From a virus, in IMG/VR virus record IMGVR_UViG_3300031857_001331, positions 1 to 24,384 of that record: DNA of 24,384 nt; one strand, 5' to 3'. A program made the translations under genes and the position numbers. A model generated the notes under the pieces. It searched no databases, had not been told where the DNA came from, and was given only the letters and a program-made list of their open reading frames with translations. This document shows positions 5,999-12,231 of this stretch, piece after piece (position 1 is the stretch's first letter; each line of letters begins with the position of its first letter).

Positions 5999-8370
5999 GC
6001 CCCTTCTCCGCATCTGCCTCCGACCTGCAGGCGCTCGGTTTCTCGGTCCTGCCATTGATACCAGCCGACTGGTCATCACACGCCGGTCGCGGGAAATGCC
6101 CTGGCGAGTATCGCTCGGGCGGCTGGCAGGGCATGTCCAAGTGGCAACGGTTCCGTGATACGACGCCGTCGGCGTTCGAGTTGGGGCTGTGGGCCAAGGC
6201 GCCGGGCGCGAACATCGGCCTGCTCATGGGCACGGTCGCGCGCAAGGATCTGCACGTCGTCGTGCTGGATTTTGACGCCCAGGATGCCGACGTGCTGGAC
6301 ACCCTGCTGCGTTCGGCACCGGCAAGCCCGATGGTCAAGCGTGGCGCAAAGGGCGAGAGCAGGTTTTACCTCGCCCCCAAGACGCTGAAGACCGCCTCGT
6401 ATGACGGGCCCGACGGACGCCTGCTCGATCGCCTGACCGGGTTCGATACCCGCCAGACCGTCGTGCCGCCGTCGATCCACCCGGAAACCGGCAAGCCCTA
6501 CGTCTGGCTGGCCGGGCCCGTGCGCGCGGACGAGCTGCCTGTGCTGACAGATGACGACATGACGGCGCTGGAGGAGGCGCTGGAGGTGTGTGGGTGGTCG
6601 CGGGAGCGTGTGTCCGTCGGCAAGGATCGTGCGCCACGCCCGCCCCGTTGCGGTGAGCTTGACCCCGACGACATCTGGTCTGAGACAAAAAGTGCGGCGT
6701 TGGCGAATCTCGACAAGTGGGTGCCCGCCCTCGACCTGTACGGATGCAGGCCTGCACGCGGTGGGTTTGAGGCGGTCGCGACATGGCGGGCGTCCAGCAC
6801 CGGGCAGCCGATCCCGGACCGCAAGCGCAACCTCTCGATCCAGCGCGACGGCATCAAGGATTTTGGGACGAACGAGACCTATTCGGCAATCGACCTGGTG
6901 ATGGCCGCGCGGGACTGCGAGCAAGCGGCGGCGACGGACTGGCTGCGTGAGCGACTGGGCCTGAAGGATGACAGCGTGGTGATCGCGCTGGATATGCCGA
7001 CGGTGGTTGACGACGACCTGCCTGAGCCGTTGCGGAGAAAAGAGCCGGTAATCTTCGCACCCGATCGACCGCAGCCTGTCACCGCGCCGGTTTCTGATAG
7101 CCTGCAGGTGTTCGGCGGCGAGCTTCCCGACGCGCTCACCCGCGCACCAGGCCTTGTCGGCTCGATCACGGACTGGATCTGCGATACGGCGCGCAAGCCT
7201 CAGCGTGCCGGCGCGCTCATGGCGGCGCTGGAGATCGTCGGAACGGCTGCAGGGCGCACGTTTTCAGGCCCTACACGCACCGGAACGCACCTGTATGGGC
7301 TATTTCTGGCACCGTCTGGCGCGGCAAAGGATCACCCGCTCAAGGCGATTGATCGCGTGCTGCGTGCGGCAACCCTCGGCGCCCATGTCGGGCCCGGCGA
7401 GTTCATGTCCATGTCGGCGCTGGTCTCGCGTCTCAATCGCCAGCCGCTCACGCTCACCTGCATTGATGAGTTCGGCGGCTATCTCGGCCGGATCAATGGG
7501 CGCAAGGCCTCGCCGCACGAGAAGGCGATCACCCGCACCCTGCGCTCGGCCTGGGGCTCGAGCTTTGACACGATGGCCACGCCGGAATGGGCGGGCAGGG
7601 TAGGGGAGCCGATCTTCTCGCCGGCGCTCTCGATCTACGGGGTGTCCACGCACGAGGAGTTCTTCGCCAACCTCGACGGCGCGGACGTTTTCAACGGCTT
7701 CCTCAATCGCTTCCTGATTTTCTCGACGCACGCCCGTGTTGAGGAGCGCGAGCCGCTGCTGGACAAGACTGCCGTGCCGGATGCGATCACGGACGGGCTG
7801 GTTGCGATCGTCGCGTCCCTGCCTCCGCTCAGTCGCGCAACGTCACACAACTCCGCCTCGGACGGCCCCTCGATCGTCGTGCCATGGGACGACAAGTATG
7901 CGCACCAGGCCTACATGGCGTTCGGGCAGGAGTGTGAGCGGCGCGAGCTGGACGCGGTGTTCTTCACCCGCTCGGCGGAAATGGCGCAGCGCATGGCCAC
8001 GATCAGGGCGATCGGTCGCGACGGTGCCGCGGCGCGCGTCACGCTCGAGGACATGGACTGGGGTATCGCGCTTGCACGGTGGTCCGCGGAACAGACGGTC
8101 GAGATGGCCGCCGATTACATGGCCGAGACGCAGCACCAGGGCGAGGCGCAGCGTGTCATCCGTGCACTGCAGGGGCGTGGCTGGATGACGTTTCGGGAAA
8201 TATCCCAGTCGCTCAAGAACCGGCTCAAGGCAAAGGAGCTTCGCGACATGCTGGACGGCCTGGTCGACGGCGGGGATCTGGACCGGCGAGAGGATCAGCC
8301 GCCGGCAGGCGGGCACAAGATCAAGTCGTATCGCGTGTCCGTCGAGCGCCCCTCTCCCGGCACGTCCTGA
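5995..8370 (+). CDS. Primase-polymerase / DUF3987-type replication protein
   Basis: A 791-aa protein, ATG 5995 overlapping the methyltransferase stop. The N-terminus is an archaeo-eukaryotic prim-pol domain: VVVLDFDAQD with the metal-binding D-x-D (Asp92, Asp94), GESRFYL in the place of the usual S-x-H, and VVPPSIHPETGKPYVW. The middle resembles DUF3987/helicase-like domains: LFLAPSGAAKDHP (around residue 440) sits where Walker A belongs but lacks the canonical GKS/T, while LTCIDEFGGYL (around 490) is a good Walker B. The C-terminus looks like a winged helix (WMTFREISQSL, LDGLVDGGDLDRRE). It is probably the phage replisome primase-helicase. It is the last gene of the rightward early operon, followed by a hairpin. 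Confidence 0.78.
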   Translation: MSPFSASASDLQALGFSVLPLIPADWSSHAGRGKCPGEYRSGGWQGMSKWQRFRDTTPSAFELGLWAKAPGANIGLLMGTVARKDLHVVVLDFDAQDADVLDTLLRSAPASPMVKRGAKGESRFYLAPKTLKTASYDGPDGRLLDRLTGFDTRQTVVPPSIHPETGKPYVWLAGPVRADELPVLTDDDMTALEEALEVCGWSRERVSVGKDRAPRPPRCGELDPDDIWSETKSAALANLDKWVPALDLYGCRPARGGFEAVATWRASSTGQPIPDRKRNLSIQRDGIKDFGTNETYSAIDLVMAARDCEQAAATDWLRERLGLKDDSVVIALDMPTVVDDDLPEPLRRKEPVIFAPDRPQPVTAPVSDSLQVFGGELPDALTRAPGLVGSITDWICDTARKPQRAGALMAALEIVGTAAGRTFSGPTRTGTHLYGLFLAPSGAAKDHPLKAIDRVLRAATLGAHVGPGEFMSMSALVSRLNRQPLTLTCIDEFGGYLGRINGRKASPHEKAITRTLRSAWGSSFDTMATPEWAGRVGEPIFSPALSIYGVSTHEEFFANLDGADVFNGFLNRFLIFSTHARVEEREPLLDKTAVPDAITDGLVAIVASLPPLSRATSHNSASDGPSIVVPWDDKYAHQAYMAFGQECERRELDAVFFTRSAEMAQRMATIRAIGRDGAAARVTLEDMDWGIALARWSAEQTVEMAADYMAETQHQGEAQRVIRALQGRGWMTFREISQSLKNRLKAKELRDMLDGLVDGGDLDRREDQPPAGGHKIKSYRVSVERPSPGTS

Positions 8371-8396
8371 TTCCCCGCTCTTTTCCGCCCACGCAA

Positions 8397-8430
8397 AAGG
8401 CCCGACCGGCGTTTCTGCCAGTCGGGCCTT
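8397..8430. terminator. Bidirectional transcription terminator between converging operons
   Basis: A 14-bp stem with one C-A mismatch, AAGGCCCGACCGGC (8397-8410) and GCCAGTCGGGCCTT (8417-8430), with loop GTTTCT. It lies between the rightward early operon (ends 8370) and the leftward operon (ends 8459). A short T run follows on the - strand and a weaker one on the + strand. Confidence 0.8.
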
Positions 8431-8458
8431 GGATTTTGAAAAATCTGTTGGCGGGATT

Positions 8459-8668
8459 TTATTCGGGCTTGCCACGCTGCGAGATATGCGCGGGCGCGGG
8501 CGCCAGAATCGCCCTCATGGCGGCCTGCAGGGTACCGTGGCGGGCAATCAGGGAGTCGAGCGCGGCCGCCATATCGGGCGACGCACGGAACGTGACCTTG
8601 CGCCAGCCTTCGCCCTGCAGCTTGGCGTCGTGGGCTGCAGCGGCCTTGCGTCGGGCGGGGCTATTCAT
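8459..8668 (-). CDS. Small ribbon-helix-helix-like protein
   Basis: A 69-aa basic protein; the ATG at 8668 overlaps the stop of the upstream gene by eight bases. After a basic N-terminus (SPARRKAAAAHDAKLQ), GWRKVTFRASPDMAAALDSL resembles the strand and first helix of an RHH/Arc-type DNA-binding domain, followed by a second helix GTLQAAMRAIL. An in-frame TTG at 8674 would add two residues but is less likely. It is the last gene of the leftward operon, just before the shared terminator. Probably a small transcriptional regulator; target unknown. Confidence 0.55.
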   Translation of the reverse strand: MNSPARRKAAAAHDAKLQGEGWRKVTFRASPDMAAALDSLIARHGTLQAAMRAILAPAPAHISQRGKPE

Positions 8669-8879
8669 CTGCAAAGCCTGCAGGCCGGAACCCGGTTAGG
8701 AACGCCTCAACACACACCGTGACCGGGCCGCTGATAGGCCGGGCGCCTGATTCCATATCCCGCACGCGGTCCGGGCCCTTTGTCTCAACCTGGGCAAGGC
8801 GCAAGGCACGGGCCATATCGCGGAGACTCCATCCTAGCGCGAGGCGGGCGGCCTTTAGGTCGTCGGGCGTGGTGATCAT
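8661..8879 (-). CDS. Helix-turn-helix protein
   Basis: A 72-aa protein starting at ATG 8879, which overlaps the ArdA stop (ATGA). DDLKAARLALGWSLRDMARAL is an Xre/Cro-like helix-turn-helix, and GPDRVRDMESGARPISGPV continues it as in compact phage and plasmid regulators (the R-x-x-E-x-G segment). Longer in-frame starts exist upstream but would run into the ArdA coding region. Likely a regulator within the antirestriction/regulation operon. The HTH call is moderately strong. Confidence 0.65.
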   Translation of the reverse strand: MITTPDDLKAARLALGWSLRDMARALRLAQVETKGPDRVRDMESGARPISGPVTVCVEAFLTGFRPAGFADE

Positions 8880-9217
8880 GGCATGGCCGGGGGCGTGTCG
8901 AGAAAGACTCGCGCCTGATCCAGGTCGCCGCACCAATTCGCGGCAATGGCGGCGACGTCGTCCGAGTCGAGAAAGTCGAATTCTTCACACAACGCGACAA
9001 AGGCCGCGATCTTGTCGAGCCCGGGATATTCGCCCAGGCCGGACGGAACGCCGTCGTAATCATGCACCGCCCATTCCTCCGCGCCCGGTTCGCGGCTCGC
9101 CTTAAGCATGGCGTCAATCTCGCCTTGCATGGCGTCGGGATCAGAGCTCGCGTCAATCCAGCGGCCGTGAAGGATTCCGGCGTTATAACTGGCGAGACAA
9201 GCGACATAGATACGCAT
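8876..9217 (-). CDS. ardA: ArdA-like antirestriction protein (short form)
   Basis: A 113-aa acidic protein matching the N-terminal part of ArdA, the DNA mimic that inhibits type I restriction-modification enzymes. Family hallmarks are MRIYVACLASYNAGILHGRW (1-20), IDASSDPDAMQGEIDAML (21-38), EEWAVHDYDG (47-56) and LGEYPGL (61-67). The ATG at 9217 is preceded on the - strand by GGAG nine bases away. Usual ArdA is about 165-170 residues with three domains; this one stops after about 113, so the C-terminal domain (dimer interface in known ArdA) is missing or replaced by a short unrelated tail. It belongs to the leftward operon and protects incoming phage DNA, alongside the two phage methyltransferases. 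Confidence 0.85.
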   Translation of the reverse strand: MRIYVACLASYNAGILHGRWIDASSDPDAMQGEIDAMLKASREPGAEEWAVHDYDGVPSGLGEYPGLDKIAAFVALCEEFDFLDSDDVAAIAANWCGDLDQARVFLDTPPAMP

Positions 9218-9270
9218 GGGGTGGATCTCCAATAGGCGCCCAGACTGGGCAAACAGAACGCAACAGGCGT

Positions 9271-9307
9271 TCAAGAAACCGGCCGCCATTGACGGCCGGA
9301 AACTTGA
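9271..9307 (-). terminator. Hairpin between two leftward genes
   Basis: Nested inverted repeats: TCAAG/CTTGA outside and CCGGCCG/CGGCCGG inside, separated by symmetrical AAA bulges, with loop CCATTGA. On the - strand the second arm is followed by GGTTTCTTG. It may attenuate transcription between the 9316-9690 gene and ardA, though no clean T tract follows. Confidence 0.5.
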
Positions 9308-9315
9308 GCGTCGGC

Positions 9316-9690
9316 TTAGGCGAGCACCTGGGCTGCAATCTGGCGAAGCGCGGGGGCGAGGGCCGCGCCCTTCGCCGGGTCCATGTATTGCGTCCCGTTG
9401 AAACCGGGACCCAGTTCCTGCAGTTCGTCAAAGGCGGCCCAGTTCAAGTGCGTTTGCGCTTCAAAGGCCGCGGCAACGGCGAGCTTATCGGCAAGCGTGA
9501 CCTTGCGGGCCAGTGCCGGGAGAAGCGAGTTAACCGGCATTCCTGAACGTGTATGGATCAGGGACCACGGCGCGTCGGCGTTCACCCGGACCACGGCGAA
9601 GCGGCTGGACTCCGTCGGGCGATAGCCGGACACTGTAAGCCGGGCCGTCATGTAGGGAATTTGGCCGGTGTAGGGGATGCGGCGAGTCAT
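9316..9690 (-). CDS. Hypothetical protein
   Basis: A 124-aa protein starting at ATG 9690, which overlaps the stop of the upstream 62-aa gene (TAATG). The N-terminal half looks beta-rich (ARLTVSGYRPTESSRFAVVRVN) and the C-terminal half helical (LLPALARKVTLADKLAVAAAFEAQ, DPAKGAALAPALRQIAAQVL). There is no membrane segment, signal peptide or known motif. A longer upstream extension is open but coincides with the neighbouring gene in another frame and is rejected. It shares the leftward operon with ardA; function unknown. Confidence 0.6.
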   Translation of the reverse strand: MTRRIPYTGQIPYMTARLTVSGYRPTESSRFAVVRVNADAPWSLIHTRSGMPVNSLLPALARKVTLADKLAVAAAFEAQTHLNWAAFDELQELGPGFNGTQYMDPAKGAALAPALRQIAAQVLA

Positions 9691-9878
9691 TAGCGGGCGC
9701 CCATGGCGAACGCTTGCCGGTTGACCCGGCGAGTCTCGCGAGCCGCGCGGAATGCGTCGCGAGCGTTGACCTTGCACCACGCACGGCCGGTTGAGCCTGC
9801 AGGATAGAAGGCGGCCCGGCGGGCAAGCGAATGCCCGAATGCGAGCCAGTCGAGATAGGCGAGGCGAGGGCTTGTCAT
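9690..9878 (-). CDS. Small basic hypothetical protein
   Basis: A 62-aa arginine- and alanine-rich protein (LDWLAFGHSLARRAAF..., NARDAFRAARETRRVNRQAF), start ATG 9878. It is the first gene after a recognisable - strand promoter and overlaps the next gene by TAATG. It looks helical and strongly basic and may bind nucleic acid, but no family is recognised. Confidence 0.55.
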   Translation of the reverse strand: MTSPRLAYLDWLAFGHSLARRAAFYPAGSTGRAWCKVNARDAFRAARETRRVNRQAFAMGAR

Positions 9879-9925
9879 CTTGTCTCATTCCATTCCAGGC
9901 GCCCCGCTTCGGGGCCGACGCCGCG

Positions 9926-9955
9926 TATATGCCAGCACATACCTAACCCCGTCAA
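9926..9955 (-). promoter_or_regulatory. Candidate sigma-70-type promoter of the leftward ardA operon
   Basis: On the - strand, TTGACG (9955-9950), an 18-bp spacer and CATATA (9931-9926), about 48 bases ahead of the first start at 9878. The short leader contains the G+C hairpin GCCCCG-CTT-CGGGGC (9901-9915). This is one of the few AT-containing stretches nearby. Confidence 0.55.
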
Positions 9956-9965
9956 CCCCCTTTCG

Positions 9966-10559
9966 CTATTGCATCGGATAGGGCGGGACGCTCGCCAGCC
10001 GGAACGTGCTCAATCGGCCCTTGCCGCGCCGCTCTTTCAGGACGATCGCGCCCATTTCCGCCAGCTTGCGCGCCGCTTTCACGGCCGCCAGCCCGTCCGC
10101 AATGTCATTCAGCGGCCTATCAACGGCGTATTTCCATGGCGTCCGGTAAAGTCTGATCAGTAGATCGCGCGCCGCTTCCAGGACCGGCCGCGCCGCCGAG
10201 TCCGCCAGCGTGACTGCCTTCGCCGCTTCCAAATCGGCAAACCATACCCGCAACCGCGCCTCCGCTTCGCCCTGGACCCCAATCGCCTCCGCGCTCATAC
10301 GGACTAGCAGGGGGTCGCGGGCGGCGCGCGCTGGATCGGCCAGGCGAAGCATCGTCCGGACGCCGCGCCCGTTCCGGATGATCGTCTCGGCGATATGTCC
10401 CGACGCCTTAAGCGTGTCGATCACGCCTTGAACGCGCGCCGTCGGATGCGCATTGCAGCGGCGGCCAAGGTCCGTCCGGCTCATTTCGCCCACGGATAGC
10501 ACGGCCCGCACCCGGTCCAGACAGGCCCGATCGGCCTGATATTCGGCGGAATCGATCAT
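9966..10559 (-). CDS. Winged-helix DNA-binding protein (regulator or replication initiator)
   Basis: A 197-aa protein starting at ATG 10559, chosen because GGGGAG lies eight bases upstream on the - strand; longer frames would cover the promoter. Residues 15-75 look like a winged helix (LDRVRAVLSVGEMSRTDLGR, VQGVIDTLKASGHIAETIIR, RGVRTMLRL). A central helical region (EAEARLRVWFADLEAAKAV) and a basic C-terminus (ILKERRGKGRLSTFRL) follow. It is transcribed away from the CACTCGA repeat array and has its own promoter with a TGTAA-N3-TTACA palindrome, so it probably binds one or both. It could be an early/late switch repressor or a Rep-like initiator; the sequence does not decide. Confidence 0.6.
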   Translation of the reverse strand: MIDSAEYQADRACLDRVRAVLSVGEMSRTDLGRRCNAHPTARVQGVIDTLKASGHIAETIIRNGRGVRTMLRLADPARAARDPLLVRMSAEAIGVQGEAEARLRVWFADLEAAKAVTLADSAARPVLEAARDLLIRLYRTPWKYAVDRPLNDIADGLAAVKAARKLAEMGAIVLKERRGKGRLSTFRLASVPPYPMQ

Positions 10560-10589
10560 GTCGAGTGCTCCCCTTTTGCCCGTCGGCCA

Positions 10590-10618
10590 TATGTAAGCGT
10601 TACACACGAAACCGGCAA
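10590..10618 (-). promoter_or_regulatory. Candidate promoter of the winged-helix gene
   Basis: On the - strand, TTGCCG (10618-10613), a 17-bp spacer and TACATA (10595-10590), giving a leader of roughly 25 bases before ATG 10559. The 3' part is covered by a palindromic operator, consistent with autoregulation. Confidence 0.5.
10592..10604. promoter_or_regulatory. Palindromic operator TGTAA-GCG-TTACA
   Basis: A perfect 5-bp inverted repeat with a 3-bp centre, overlapping the -10 region and spacer of the leftward promoter. Its form fits a dimeric HTH repressor site, probably for the product of the adjacent gene or of the Xre-like gene at 10886. Confidence 0.5.
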
Positions 10619-10698
10619 GTGCGCCCTCACTCGATCCCACTCGATAAAGGCTATTCAGTCAGGCAGTGACAGGGTTTAGGGCTCTATATATCAATCGA

Positions 10699-10727
10699 GT
10701 GAGAATATAGGGGGGGGTGTATATAAC
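10699..10727 (+). promoter_or_regulatory. Weak candidate rightward promoter in the repeat array
   Basis: GTGAGA (10699-10704), a 17-bp spacer and TATAAC (10722-10727), with the -35 overlapping the reverse CACTCGA copy at 10694-10703. It would leave a leader of about 150 bases before the gene at 10886. The -35 match is modest. Confidence 0.3.
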
Positions 10728-10885
10728 TGCACAATGGTAACAGTTTAGAGGAGTAGGCATACAGGAGCACTCGATCGCCTCACTCGACAAAACGGCGATA
10801 ACCCGGCGCTAACCCGCAACCGCCATATTGCCCTTGCGTTGGCGCGCCCCAGGTCACTGATCCCGCCCCGATCAAGGGGGCGATG

Positions 10886-11284
10886 ATGAACCATTGTGCG
10901 ACCATAGACTCTGCAGGATGCGAACCCCGCCCCGTCCGTTACGCGGACCAGGCCTATCGCATTACCCGCCCCGTTATCGTTCATTCCCGCGCCGATATTG
11001 CGTCGCTGCTACGCGCGCACCGGATCGCATCAAATGAGACTTGCGAGCAGTTTGACGGGCGAGCTGGATGGAGTGACCGCTACGTCACCAAAGCGGAGCA
11101 CGGTTACCGGGCCCGGATCACCATTGACCCGCCCGCACCGGACAAGCCGGACGGTGAGATCGCCCTAAGCTTCATGGCCGAAGTCTGGCTCGAGACCGCG
11201 GGGATTGCCCTCGTGCTCATGCCTGCAGAGCTTGCCCAGTCGATCGGCGCGGTTCCGGCGCCTAAGCGGGATTGCACGCGTTGA
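10886..11284 (+). CDS. Xre-like helix-turn-helix protein
   Basis: A 132-aa protein with two adjacent ATGs (10883 and 10886); 10886 is preferred because the AAGGGGG at 10874-10880 is then better spaced. Residues about 35-75 (VHSRADIASLLRAHRIASNE..., GWSDRYVTKAEHG) follow the Xre pattern seen in many alphaproteobacterial phage regulators, where the last segment is normally YVSKLE-G. Near the C-terminus, WLETAGIALVLMPAEL resembles the short strand-turn found in that group. It is divergent from the winged-helix gene across the repeat array, so the two may form a bistable or timing switch. Regulator function is inferred. Confidence 0.55.
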   Translation: MNHCATIDSAGCEPRPVRYADQAYRITRPVIVHSRADIASLLRAHRIASNETCEQFDGRAGWSDRYVTKAEHGYRARITIDPPAPDKPDGEIALSFMAEVWLETAGIALVLMPAELAQSIGAVPAPKRDCTR

Positions 11285-11820
11285 GCGCCGACGCGCATCC
11301 GATCATTGACGAAAAGGCTAGGGCGGCCGTTGCGATTGCACGCGCGCCACAGATTAGGCCGCGATTGCAAGAGGCTTGCACGCTGATTGTGACAGAGGGC
11401 CTTTCGCAACAGGACGCCGCTCGCCGTGCCGGTATGACGCCGCATAGCCTCAACGTGGCGATGAAAAAGCCTCACGTTCGGGCGTTCCTTTCCTCTGTCA
11501 AACACGCATGGCTCGAGTCCCGAACCTCGAAAGCGTGGCTCAACGTGGCCCAGTTGGCCGACTCCGCCTGCTCAGAGGATGTCCGGCTAAAGGCGAACCG
11601 CGTGTTTCTCGAAGCTGCAGGCGAGCTTGGCGCGAAGGGCACGGACCCTAACGCGACAGCCCGGACCCTTGTGCAAATCGTGGTCAATGCGGCGCAAGGC
11701 ATGGGGCATCTGCCTGCTAGTCAGATGCCCGGTGTGATCGAAAGCCCGCCCTACACGCCATTACCGCCTTACCCGTCCAACTCCGACGCAGTTGGATGCG
11801 ATGAGTCGGACGATGAATAG
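11281..11820 (+). CDS. HTH protein, possible terminase small subunit
   Basis: A 179-aa protein. The start is probably TTG 11281, which overlaps the preceding stop (TTGA); another TTG at 11272 would add three residues. LSQQDAARRAGMTPHSLNVAMKKP is a homeodomain-like HTH as found at the N-terminus of terminase small subunits. A helical centre (VKHAWLESRTSKAWLNVAQLADSA in part) and a Pro-rich, acidic tail follow. The position at the head of the late rightward block, just before a structured G-rich region, suits a packaging-site-recognising small terminase, although the large subunit lies 6 kb further on. It might instead be a late regulator. Confidence 0.45.
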   Translation: MSADAHPIIDEKARAAVAIARAPQIRPRLQEACTLIVTEGLSQQDAARRAGMTPHSLNVAMKKPHVRAFLSSVKHAWLESRTSKAWLNVAQLADSACSEDVRLKANRVFLEAAGELGAKGTDPNATARTLVQIVVNAAQGMGHLPASQMPGVIESPPYTPLPPYPSNSDAVGCDESDDE

Positions 11821-11856
11821 GCCCCTAGTGGCCCCGGTTAACGGGCCTCCGATTCC

Positions 11857-11893
11857 GGGCGGCCGTTCCGACGGGGTACCCTGCCGGCCGCCC
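11857..11893. repeat. Long GC inverted repeat
   Basis: GGGCGGCCG (11857-11865) and CGGCCGCCC (11885-11893) form a perfect 9-bp stem. The 19-nt loop contains the palindrome GGGTACCC (11874-11881). It lies 37 bases after the small-terminase-like gene. It could be a terminator without a T tract, or part of a packaging site. Confidence 0.6.
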
Positions 11894-11916
11894 CGCATTG
11901 CCGGGCGAGATGCGCC

Positions 11917-11956
11917 GGGGCGGGGGGTACGGGGGGCGGGGGGTAATCGCGGGGGG
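11917..11956 (+). other. G-quadruplex-forming G-run block
   Basis: Five consecutive G runs on the + strand: 11917-11920 (4), 11922-11927 (6), 11931-11936 (6), 11938-11943 (6) and 11951-11956 (6), with short linkers of 1-7 nt. This meets the usual four-run G-quadruplex pattern. A T9 run follows at 12007-12015, just before the gene at 12043. The rest of 11821-12042 contains no recognisable gene. Confidence 0.75.
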
Positions 11957-12042
11957 CGATGGTCCCGGCAGGTGTCACACCCGCAACTTTTCCCGACCGG
12001 ACCTCATTTTTTTTTCACCCCTCCAAAACCTCCGAGGTTTCA

Positions 12043-12231
12043 ATGACCCTGTTCGAGCAATGCGTTGAGGCGGCTGACCAGACCGACCTGGTCGATGGCC
12101 TGCCGGATTACATCGAGATCACCCGATCCGTGCTCGAGTGCCTGCGCGACAATACCGGCTCGCCGTACACGGTCGACGAGGTGACGCGGGTGTTGGCGGA
12201 GGGTGCGGTCGTGGCGCCGTACGTCGCATGA
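12043..12231 (+). CDS. Small acidic hypothetical protein
   Basis: A 62-aa protein starting at ATG 12043 with GAGG at 12034-12037. It is acidic and helical (MTLFEQCVEAADQTDLVDGL, ITRSVLECLRDNTG, TVDEVTRVLAEGA). The stop overlaps the next ATG (ATGA), so it is coupled to the fibre-like gene. A longer in-frame start at 11959 would have to read through the T9 and G-run leader and is unlikely. Function not recognised. Confidence 0.6.
   Translation: MTLFEQCVEAADQTDLVDGLPDYIEITRSVLECLRDNTGSPYTVDEVTRVLAEGAVVAPYVA

Larger units (their letters stand above)
10560..10788. repeat. Six CACTCGA repeats in an AT-rich intergenic region (operator array or origin iterons)
   Basis: The core CACTCGA followed by T or C occurs at 10560-10570 (reverse, GAGCACTCGAC), 10626-10635 and 10636-10645 (tandem, forward), 10694-10703 (reverse), 10766-10775 and 10779-10788 (forward). 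Four of the six extend to (C/T)CACTCGA(T/C). Between them lie unusually AT-rich stretches (CTATATATCAAT, TGTATATAACTG) and a G8 run at 10710-10717. The gene-free stretch 10560-10885 separates leftward and rightward transcription; beyond 10788 nothing else was recognised. The pattern suits iterons next to a DNA-unwinding element or a multi-site repressor region. Confidence 0.75.

Noticed and set aside
9888-9965. tRNA-like hairpin near GCCCCGCTTCGGGGC
   Set aside because: Only a single short stem is present, with no acceptor stem, anticodon arm or T-loop. It is treated as part of the leader after the leftward promoter.
11959-12042. N-terminal extension of the 12043 gene
   Set aside because: It would translate the T9 tract and the leader after the G-run block. 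ATG 12043 has a good ribosome site and a typical small-protein start.
12060-12069. Near matches to the late 10-mer: ATGCGTTGAG at 12060, GGGCGTTGAG at 21903, ACGCGTTGAG at 11276 and GTGCGTTGGA at 4206
   Set aside because: Three are 8-9/10 matches within coding sequence away from gene junctions, and the 11276 one is the TTGA start overlap. They are not counted as copies, though the 12060 site may merit inclusion if the element proves degenerate.
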